Source: a virus
Virus record (IMG/VR): IMGVR_UViG_3300042691_008014
Coordinates: 1 to 64,000 of that record
Strand: one strand, 5' to 3'
Length of the DNA: 64,000 bases
Position numbers and translations under genes: made by a program. Shown here piece by piece: positions 35,861 to 44,100 of the stretch (the first letter of the stretch is position 1; the number at the start of each line of letters is the position of its first letter). The notes under the pieces were generated by a model that worked only from the letters and a program-made list of their open reading frames with translations, was not told the DNA's origin and made no database searches.

Positions 35861-37603
35861 TTACTTTTTGGTTAAATCTTCTGTCAAAATAGTTTTTTTA
35901 TTACCATCCATATCCTTAAAAACTTCAAAATATGAACTCTTTCTCGGTTTGTATGGAACAGAACCTTCTTTTGCTTTAAGAGTTTTTATTCCTAATGGGT
36001 CTCTACCTTCAGGATGGTCATCATGCCCATATCTAACAGGGTCTTTTGGTCTACCAACCTGTCCATCTAATTCAAGTTTTAACTTATTCAACTCCTCTTC
36101 AACATTAGTTGGTCCACCTTCAGTTCCAGTTTCTTTTGCTGGGTCTACACCTTGTGTTTCAATTGAAGTTAAACGGAACATTTGTTTAGTATCATCTAAT
36201 ACCTGCAATGTTAATTCATCCTGCTCATCTTTTGCCATCTTCATTACGGATTCATACATCCATTCTTTGGAGAACATCTTTGTTTGTTGCATTTGTTGAA
36301 TTAGGGCTACTTTTGAAGTGTATAGTTCAACCTGCTCCTGCTCATAAATTCTAGATGGAACTGTTAATTCCAATGTAAAGTCTGTTAAACGGTCATCGTT
36401 AATACCTTGTGCGTATAAATGAACGATTGCAATTTTAGTTAATTCGGAAATCAATACTCTCTGAACTCTTTCAATTGTTTTGGCAAAACGAATATCCATT
36501 GATGCCAATGTTGCTTTACCATTAGTATCTTCCTCATAACCCAAATATGCTTTTGGAATTTTAAGTGCAGCCATCAACTTCCCTTTTAAGTAATTGATGT
36601 CATCAATCATATTGTACTCTAAACCTTTTAGGGTATCAATTGAAGTTCCATTATCACTACCTCGAACTGGCATATAATAATCTTCAATAAGATTCATCAT
36701 ATTGTACTTTAAGTTGTACTCACCCGTTCTTTCATCAACAAATGGAACTTTCTTTGATGCGTTGATGATTTTTTGCATGTAGTTATCCACTTCGTTTGGT
36801 GGGATATTACCAACATCCACTTTAAAAATTCTCTTTTCAGGAGCTCTCATTACTCTGTGGATTAACATTGCATCTTCCATCAACATTAATTGTTTCCAAA
36901 CTCTTCTAGCTCCTTCAACCATAGATTTTCCATAAGGTAAGAAGTTTGAATCTGAATTTAAACGGAAGTGAGCAATCTCATAGTTTTCAAATTCCTTTTT
37001 AGTAGTTTGACCTACTGCCATATATGGGTTTTGATATGGGGCATATACGAATTTAACTCTTTGTGGATTTTCAGGATCAAATCCCTCTACTCTACTCATT
37101 TCGTATGATGATAATGGCATTACGTTTATAATTCCCAATTCATCTGCAATTTCTAATTCTAAAAAGAAATCACCATATTTTACCAAGTTTCGTGTCCAAG
37201 GCCATAAGTTGAACTCAATGTTAAGAATATCGTAAAATAAGTTTTCTAATATTTGTTTGATGTTATCATCATCGTGATGAATTTTTAAAATACTACCATG
37301 TTCGTTTTTAGCGGTACATTCATCTGCATATACATCCAATGCGGATGATAAAATGGGGTCCATATCCATTGAATCGTAATCTCTAAACAAATCGATACGA
37401 ACTTGTTGGTATGCCATTGCAGATTCCACCCCACCTACACCGTAGTTACTTACTTTGAGTTTCATATAACGGTCTACAAGGTTAGTTGTCATATTCTGAT
37501 ACTCATCAGTATCGACTATTTTAACTCCTTTTTCCGTTTTTCTTACTATGGTATTTGTTGAAAATAATTTCTGTAACCTACCGAATAATGTTTTATCTGC
37601 CAT
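35861..37603 (-). CDS. 20: Portal protein, gp20-like
   Basis: A 580-residue protein forming the dodecameric DNA entry ring at one capsid vertex. Strong family segments are MDMDPILSSALDVYADECTA, ILNIEFNLWPWTRNLVKYGD, FLPYGKSMVEGARRVWKQL, LMEDAMLIHRVMRAPEKRIF, MPVRGSDNGTSIDTLKG and DINYLKGKLMAALKIPKAYL. T4 gp20 has 524 residues; the extra length is a Pro/Lys-rich C-terminus (EGGPTNVEEELNKL to the end). It is placed after the terminase and before the core and protease genes, as in T4. Confidence 0.95.
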   Translation of the reverse strand: MADKTLFGRLQKLFSTNTIVRKTEKGVKIVDTDEYQNMTTNLVDRYMKLKVSNYGVGGVESAMAYQQVRIDLFRDYDSMDMDPILSSALDVYADECTAKNEHGSILKIHHDDDNIKQILENLFYDILNIEFNLWPWTRNLVKYGDFFLELEIADELGIINVMPLSSYEMSRVEGFDPENPQRVKFVYAPYQNPYMAVGQTTKKEFENYEIAHFRLNSDSNFLPYGKSMVEGARRVWKQLMLMEDAMLIHRVMRAPEKRIFKVDVGNIPPNEVDNYMQKIINASKKVPFVDERTGEYNLKYNMMNLIEDYYMPVRGSDNGTSIDTLKGLEYNMIDDINYLKGKLMAALKIPKAYLGYEEDTNGKATLASMDIRFAKTIERVQRVLISELTKIAIVHLYAQGINDDRLTDFTLELTVPSRIYEQEQVELYTSKVALIQQMQQTKMFSKEWMYESVMKMAKDEQDELTLQVLDDTKQMFRLTSIETQGVDPAKETGTEGGPTNVEEELNKLKLELDGQVGRPKDPVRYGHDDHPEGRDPLGIKTLKAKEGSVPYKPRKSSYFEVFKDMDGNKKTILTEDLTKK

Positions 37604-37660
37604 TTTAATATTTTGTATCTAATTTATAAAGATAAGTAAATTTTTGGAAATTTCCAAGTT

Positions 37661-38164
37661 TTACCATTTTCTACAAGACCAATATCTAGCTTTATGTCTA
37701 GGTCCTGGTTGGTCACAATTATGTCTTGCTCTAAAACTTCTTCTTCTATCTGGATTGTTCTTTTTAATTTTTACACCCTTTTGTCCAAAGTTTACTTTAA
37801 CAACATTACCTTGTGGATTTTTTACATATACTTTAAATTTCTTAACATCACCTGCCATTGGTTTTCCCAACTGCACTTCTCTACCCTGATATTCTGCTTC
37901 TCGTAAACATTGACAACCTTCATTTAATGTTTTATCGTACCCTCTCATAAAAGAAATAAAATCTTCCATGTCCTCATCTTCTACATCGTATTCTTCTGGT
38001 TCAACATATCCATAATTTACATCATCATCACTATCTATATCTTCCGACATAGGTACACAATTGGGAACTTCTCTACCATCTTTGGTTTTCATTCCAACTT
38101 GCTGATACCCTTTCCAACAAGGTCCTTGTTTTTCTTTTAAAGGAATTAAATTTATTAGTCTCAT
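37661..38164 (-). CDS. Small Cys-rich portal-adjacent structural protein
   Basis: A 167-residue protein. The N-terminus MRLINLIPLKEKQGPCWKGY with GMKTKDGREVPNCVP is a short module recurring in aquatic phage head proteins. An acidic linker (45-70) and an LNE site (80-82) follow. The C-terminal about 75 residues (LGKPMAGDVKKFKVYVKNPQ, NNPDRRRSFRARHNCDQPGP, HKARYWSCRKW) form a basic domain with paired Cys/His, found widely next to portal or protease genes (I recall it as DUF6321-like, uncertain). Processing at LNE would release the basic domain, possibly DNA-binding inside the head. Confidence 0.55.
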   Translation of the reverse strand: MRLINLIPLKEKQGPCWKGYQQVGMKTKDGREVPNCVPMSEDIDSDDDVNYGYVEPEEYDVEDEDMEDFISFMRGYDKTLNEGCQCLREAEYQGREVQLGKPMAGDVKKFKVYVKNPQGNVVKVNFGQKGVKIKKNNPDRRRSFRARHNCDQPGPRHKARYWSCRKW

Positions 38165-38182
38165 ATTATAATAGTTTCAACA

Positions 38183-38191
38183 TATAAATAT
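38183..38191 (-). promoter_or_regulatory. Candidate late promoter motif ATATTTATA (after terminase gene)
   Basis: Perfect copy in the 34-base gap after the terminase stop, 18 bases before the Cys-rich protein. Confidence 0.5.
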
Positions 38192-38198
38192 ATAAAAT

Positions 38199-39806
38199 TT
38201 AACGAAGTAACCAAGTTAGGTTTTCTACATCACCTTTACCTACTTCCATTTCGTATGGATTCTTACCAGACCAACCAGTGGAGTACACACCACTAAACTG
38301 ATTTATTTGAGTTGAGTTCAACATACTCTTTGTTAAATCAATACCTTCTTGTCTCAAACGAAGTGCAGTGTTACGAACCCACAACCCAATTGCCAATGCC
38401 ATTACCAAGTCATCATTGTACCCCTTCATTGCTTCTGCTCTACCACCATGCCATATAAAGGTAAACATCTCATCTATTAAACGATTTGAACGTATTAGAA
38501 TATCTTTATCACTCATATATGTATCCAATGCTGAAATGATAAGAGGACGAGTTTTAGATGTTGTGGAGAATCCGGCAACCATTTGTTTTTCATCTCTGTA
38601 AAACTTATTACTCATTTGTTTTTCAACATCAATATATTTCAAATCGTTACTCATATAAAACAGATTTGGATACCCTCTATCTATGATTTGTTGAATACAT
38701 GCCCAACCTACGTTTGAATTTTCTACAACTAATAAAGCGTTGTTATATTCAGTTGCTAATGAAGTTAAAAAATTACCAAAATCTTTTGTTTCAATTTTAC
38801 CTCTGTATTCTGCTACTTGACAACAATCTTCTATATCAATTACCTGTGCAGTAGAATAATCGGCTCCATCTCCTCTCGCAACGTCAGCACATACCATGTA
38901 CTGCTTGTTATAGTTTGGGTACTCCCATATCCATAAGTTATTATCAAACCCTCTCTTCTCAACTGGGTCCATCACATAGGTATCTTTGTACCAAGTTAAT
39001 AATGCGGGGTCAATTACGGTATCACCTGAACCAATAAAGTCACAATCACATTCTTGTGCTGCACCTTTAACCCCCAAAATACGAGTCTGTTCATCTCTCC
39101 AAGCCTGGTTTCTTTCAGGGTGTACTGTCCAATGTAGGTTAATACAATTGAAACCATTTGCACCACTTTCACCTTCTACCCACATTTTATGGAACCAGTT
39201 ACCAACACCGTTTGGTGTAGATAATACTATTGCGTTACCACCTGTTGATAGGGTTGATTGTGCCGATAACCAAATTTCATCGATATCTCTAATGAATGCC
39301 GCTTCATCCACTACTAAAAGTGATAGAGCTTCCGAACGACCTGCATCTGGTGAAGATGCAATTGCCTTTACCTGTGAACCATTCTTTAATTTAAGTGATA
39401 GTTTGTTATCTTCAGCCGCTGCAGTTCCACCATCTCTCAACCATACTGGCAATAAATCGTGCATAACCCTAACCTTTTCTACAAGGTTTTTGGCTACCGT
39501 TACTTTTGTTGCAATAACCAATGCGTTAAAGTCCTGATTGAATATCATTTTCCAAAGAATAAATCCCGCAGAAAGTGTTGATAAACCTAACTGACGAGAT
39601 TTTAGAATGATATTAAAACGATGGTCTTTAAAATCAGTTAAACACTCCTCTTGAAAAGGATAAAGGTGAAAGGGAATTTTCCCTCTCACCGGATGTTGAA
39701 TAACACAATACTTCTTCATAAAGTAAATGGGGTCAGCCGCACATTTACGATATTCTTCAGAAATTATTTCTTTTAAAGTTTTTTTTGGTTGTCCTTGAAC
39801 TCCCAT
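38199..39806 (-). CDS. 17: Terminase large subunit, gp17-like (packaging ATPase and nuclease)
   Basis: A 535-residue motor protein. The ATPase has an adenine-motif region (YPFQEECL, 49-56) and a deviant Walker A KSRQLGLST (69-77), in which the usual GK lysine is Leu and a Lys sits at the loop start. It also has SSPDAGRSEALSLLVVDEAA with the Walker B Asp-Glu, and the coupling motif VLSTPNG. The C-terminal RNase H-like nuclease shows the acidic residues in VCADVARGDGADYSTAQVI, LLVVENSNVG and KGYNDDLVMALAIGLW. T4 gp17 is 610 residues. It is one base from the upstream envelope-type protein. Confidence 0.95.
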   Translation of the reverse strand: MGVQGQPKKTLKEIISEEYRKCAADPIYFMKKYCVIQHPVRGKIPFHLYPFQEECLTDFKDHRFNIILKSRQLGLSTLSAGFILWKMIFNQDFNALVIATKVTVAKNLVEKVRVMHDLLPVWLRDGGTAAAEDNKLSLKLKNGSQVKAIASSPDAGRSEALSLLVVDEAAFIRDIDEIWLSAQSTLSTGGNAIVLSTPNGVGNWFHKMWVEGESGANGFNCINLHWTVHPERNQAWRDEQTRILGVKGAAQECDCDFIGSGDTVIDPALLTWYKDTYVMDPVEKRGFDNNLWIWEYPNYNKQYMVCADVARGDGADYSTAQVIDIEDCCQVAEYRGKIETKDFGNFLTSLATEYNNALLVVENSNVGWACIQQIIDRGYPNLFYMSNDLKYIDVEKQMSNKFYRDEKQMVAGFSTTSKTRPLIISALDTYMSDKDILIRSNRLIDEMFTFIWHGGRAEAMKGYNDDLVMALAIGLWVRNTALRLRQEGIDLTKSMLNSTQINQFSGVYSTGWSGKNPYEMEVGKGDVENLTWLLR

Positions 39807-39807
39807 A

Positions 39808-40458
39808 TTATTTTTTCAATTTAATCTTCCAATATGTTCCAAATCCAACATAAGGAGAGAATGCGCCAGTTGTTCCATCAGTGGTTCTATTGTTAACACC
39901 AATGTTTAAGTTGTAAATTTTATCTTTTTTAGTTTTAAGAATTAAACCAGCTCCAACTGCTGATACATAATCTTCTTTATTAAATCCCCCATTCAAACCG
40001 AAATATACTTGATTTTTTGCGGGTTCTTTAACAATGAGTTCTTCTCTTATAGTTCTTTCTCTAACTTTAGCATCAAATGTTCTACCTAAAATTCTGTTTT
40101 GAGATATAGTATCAGTTACCGATACGGTTCCCAATGAATCAGGTAATACTAATACATCTTTGTATAAAACTTTAGAATAGTAATTTTTTAACAATGCTGC
40201 CGTATCTATTACCGCAGGAATTTTTACTTCTTTTTCAACAATTATTTCATGATAGATGTCATCTCCTTTTTTGGTTACTACTTTGGTTTTGATTACATCA
40301 ACGGTATCAATTGTATGTTTAATTACTTCGTATTTTTTACCGTCTATTTTAATAATCCTACCACCTGGCATTACTCCACCTGGGTTAAACCATTGTAATA
40401 ATACATAGATAATTAGTACTGCTATTGCAATGTTTTTAAATGTTACAAATTTTTTCAT
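39808..40458 (-). CDS. Envelope protein with N-terminal membrane helix and C-terminal beta-strand region
   Basis: A 216-residue protein. Residues 8-24 (KNIAIAVLIIYVLLQWF) form a membrane anchor. The middle (HTIDTVDVIKTKVVTKKGDD to about residue 145) is extended and charged. The last 70 residues alternate as amphipathic strands (VYFGLNGGFNKEDYVSAVGA, IYNLNIGVNNRTT, FSPYVGFGTYWKIKLKK), resembling outer-membrane hairpins. The layout could span the periplasm, as a spanin-type lysis protein does, but no lipobox is seen. It sits between the zinc-ribbon protein and the terminase in a coupled run. Confidence 0.5.
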   Translation of the reverse strand: MKKFVTFKNIAIAVLIIYVLLQWFNPGGVMPGGRIIKIDGKKYEVIKHTIDTVDVIKTKVVTKKGDDIYHEIIVEKEVKIPAVIDTAALLKNYYSKVLYKDVLVLPDSLGTVSVTDTISQNRILGRTFDAKVRERTIREELIVKEPAKNQVYFGLNGGFNKEDYVSAVGAGLILKTKKDKIYNLNIGVNNRTTDGTTGAFSPYVGFGTYWKIKLKK

Positions 40459-40461
40459 AAT

Positions 40462-41130
40462 TTAGTTTTTTATTAATTCTGAATGATTCAACTCTCGTAA
40501 CTTATTTTCTAATGCCAATTTACGTTCTAACAATGCTTCAATTGCATCGTAAGCACCTTCAATATCAGTTTTTAAATCAGATTTTACTTTTTCAATGTCA
40601 ATATCCCATTGCCATTTACTAAATGTACCATCTTCATTAACCATTTCAATTTGTTGCGTTACACTATCCAACGCTTCTTCTAATTGTGATTTAGTATCTC
40701 TAACAAAATCCAATTTATTTAATGTTATTCTATAATCTTCATAAAAAGGCCAACTACCATCTTCTCGTAATGATTGTTCTATTTTCCTCATACAAGTTAC
40801 ACAATACCCAGTTCTAACAATTAATTTTTTATCTGCACTACTGTATTGTATTGTTCCACAATTTTCAGAAGAACAAGTTGTTATTTTTTTCAAATACTCT
40901 CTGGCATCATCTAATTTAGTGGCATTGATTTTGAAACCTTCTTTTTGTTCCCATTCGATACCATTTTCATCTACCCAAATTTCGCCAACTTCTCGTTTTG
41001 TTTCATCTGCCTTTTCATAACCAAACACATTTTGATTATCATCAGTTCTACCAAAAACCGTATCAATAATTAATTGACGGGATTTGTGTATGTGTTTATT
41101 TTTTTCGTCAAAACTTTTTCTTTTTGCCAT
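40462..41130 (-). CDS. Zinc-ribbon-like protein upstream of terminase
   Basis: A 222-residue protein. Residues about 86-115 contain Cys-x4-Cys-x18-Cys-x2-Cys (CSSENC ... YCVTC), a likely zinc site. The N-terminal part has a GEIWVDENGIEWEQKEGFKI segment, and the C-terminal 80 residues are a coiled coil (DAIEALLERKLALENKLREL). The position just before gp17 would suit a small terminase subunit, and coiled coils are typical of those, but no direct gp16 match is visible. Alternative: a DNA-binding packaging accessory. Confidence 0.45.
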   Translation of the reverse strand: MAKRKSFDEKNKHIHKSRQLIIDTVFGRTDDNQNVFGYEKADETKREVGEIWVDENGIEWEQKEGFKINATKLDDAREYLKKITTCSSENCGTIQYSSADKKLIVRTGYCVTCMRKIEQSLREDGSWPFYEDYRITLNKLDFVRDTKSQLEEALDSVTQQIEMVNEDGTFSKWQWDIDIEKVKSDLKTDIEGAYDAIEALLERKLALENKLRELNHSELIKN

Positions 41131-41175
41131 TTTTCTATATTGTTATAACCTATTTATTAATTATATATATTAAAA

Positions 41176-44100
41176 TTATTCGTAAAATATACCTAATATC
41201 TGATTTAGTGGTGCAAATGTGCCTGTAAGTTTGTATGTATTACCCTTATACACAAACACTATACCTTCATTAGGAACTATCTTACCCTTACCACCAATAC
41301 TAGCTAATCTACTTAATTCCATTTTTAATTTAGCTATTTTAGATACATCACCACTACCTCTTACTTTTTCCGCAGTAGATTCCAATCTGTTTTTCATATC
41401 GGCAACTGCTGCATTTGGATTTGCAGTTAAAACTGAACTCATAAACGAAAGAACATCGGCACCAACTCCCAAAAATATCTCTTCAAATTGTCTAACATTT
41501 TCTTTTTGTTGCTTTACTACATTTACTTTATCATTATCCATTGCCCACTTTTGAGCTTCCTTATCTACAATTGCATTTAAACGGAATGATTTATCACCAA
41601 ACGCCCATCTCTTTATTAATGCATCTCTTTCAAATTTCTCTAATTTAACTTTTGATTTATCTATAAAATTAGACCACCATGCTTGATGATATTCGGAAAC
41701 ACCATCGTTGTTAGATAATTGAAATTCAGATTGTAATTTTTGTAATTTACTTAAATACTTACCTTGCTTTGAACTCAAATTTTCATTTTTAGGAAGTTGT
41801 GTAACAGGAGGTCCTTGTATAGTATATTTAGATTGAACATCCGCATTCACTTGCTTAATCATCCCTGCCAATTTAGTTGCTGCAGATTGGTCAGCAGAAA
41901 CTGCTTTACCACTTTCATCATAACAAGTTGTGTTATGAAATACCAATAAAGCCTGTCCGTAAGGAATAACATTTACAGAAGTTGGCCATATTACTTCCAA
42001 ATTCATAAAACAATGTCCTTCATTAAATATTTTCTTTCGTTGTGGTTCCGAAAGAGATTGGATTGCCGCTGATAAATCTTTCATTGCAAAATTATATGCA
42101 TCGGTTAATCCACCTCTACCACTAAATTTAGATGCAACATCTTCAATTCCCATTGCGTTTGCTCCACCATTTGCCAAATGTCCTTTGTTTCTTGCTGCAA
42201 TCAATCTACCATTCTTCCAGCTAATTGCTAATGCCTGTCCATCGGTTTTTTCTCTTGTCAATTCTAACTCACCAGTCAATGCTCCTGTGATTATATTTTT
42301 TAAATCACCAAAAGTTAAATCCATATCATCAAATGGGTGAGACATGTGACCGTATGCACCACCTTCAGTTAAAATCGTTTCATTTGTCTTTTTTTTTAAG
42401 TTTCTTTTTTGAAGAACTAATTTATTTAATTCTGAAAATAAATCAGCAATATCTTTATCCAATTTTTTTTCATCAGCTGACATTGGGGATTCAATATCTA
42501 CATTGGAATAAAGTTTTTTCTTTTTAGCAATTAAAGCATCTACTTTTTTAAGTAAATCATTCTTTGCCGTATCTAAATCTTTTATTATATCTTCCGTTGA
42601 TGATTCGTTTAGCTTAACCCCCGCATAATCTAATCTATATTCATAATACGCCTTTTTAATATCAGCAGGAATCTTTGAATTTTTAGTGAATATTTGGTCT
42701 ACCATCTTACGAGTATCATTTGATGATAGATTCCATTTTAACTTATTTTTATCTAATGTAAAGAAAGTATTTAAAGTAAAATCTATCTTACTCAACATTG
42801 GTTTCAAAATTTCATTTTCAAAAAATGAATCGTATTCCTTTCGCTGCTCTCTCTCTAAATAATTAAGAGCGAAGTTCCCATCATACAAATACGCTTCCAA
42901 TGCCTTTCCAACCATCCCCAACACATACTTTTTATCGTTAGGACCTAAATACTTTTCATCGGAATTACCAATCACATATGTGTACTGATTACCTACCAAG
43001 TCCTTTAATTTTACTTCGTTTAATTTACCGGTATCCGTTTTAAAGAATGGACCTCTTCTTACACTTCTAAAATCTAAACTCATTTCGTTTCCAAAAATCT
43101 CTTTCGGTGCAAGTACTTTTACTCTAATAGTTCCATTTTTGTTATCTACACCTATTGTTTCAAAATCAATTTCGGAGTATTTTTTACCTTTAAATCCTAA
43201 ATTTTTACCAGTAATAAACTTATGAACTTTACCACTACTAACTGCCTGTGCTTCACTTACAGGTTCATATCCATTATCTTCGGTATCTTTTATATTGGGT
43301 TGATGTCCTGGCTGTCTTTTTCTATTATCATCAAAATCTACAGTATCTAATTCAGCTGATTGCCCAATATCGTTCTTGTGATTGTTTGTAAAATCTTTTA
43401 CGGCTTGAGATATAGATTCACCACGTGGTATTCTAAATGTTGTTGCCTTCTTACCATTGATTGTAGGCATTCCGTGGTCATCTTTACCAATATCTTTAAC
43501 GGTAACTCTTTTATTTTTAAACTTACCCATTAAAACCTCATCACCCTTATCAACATCTACATTAATATCTTCTTTGACAAAATCAGTTTCAACATATTCT
43601 ACACTTGGTAAGTTTTTTATAGTATATTTTATAGTTCTTTCTTCCGCATCATCATCACCAAATATAGCATCTGCTTTTGGAAAATCGGTTTGAGTGTATC
43701 CACCATTCGCATACCAGGATTCAGGTCTATCGGAATCTAATTTTCTTTTTTTACCTTTTTTAATAAATGAACCATCTGGAACATCTGCGGTATTTGCAGT
43801 TCCAACATTACTAACCTCTGTGTAAATTTGTTTGTTGATTCTACCATATTCTCTCATAAGAATACCTGCTACGGCATGTGCTTGGTTTTCAACTGGCGAA
43901 CCATCTGCCCCATCTTTAACTTCGTTTCGTATAAACCCCAACTCATCTTGTTTTCTATGAACCATTTCATGTGCAAGTGTTCTCAATATATCCGCAGTTA
44001 ATCTACCTTCAGTTGCAACATATATTGATTTACTAATCGGGTCATATCCACCCAACGATGTTTTGGCTTCTGCAAATTTTCTACCACCAACTAAAGTTAT

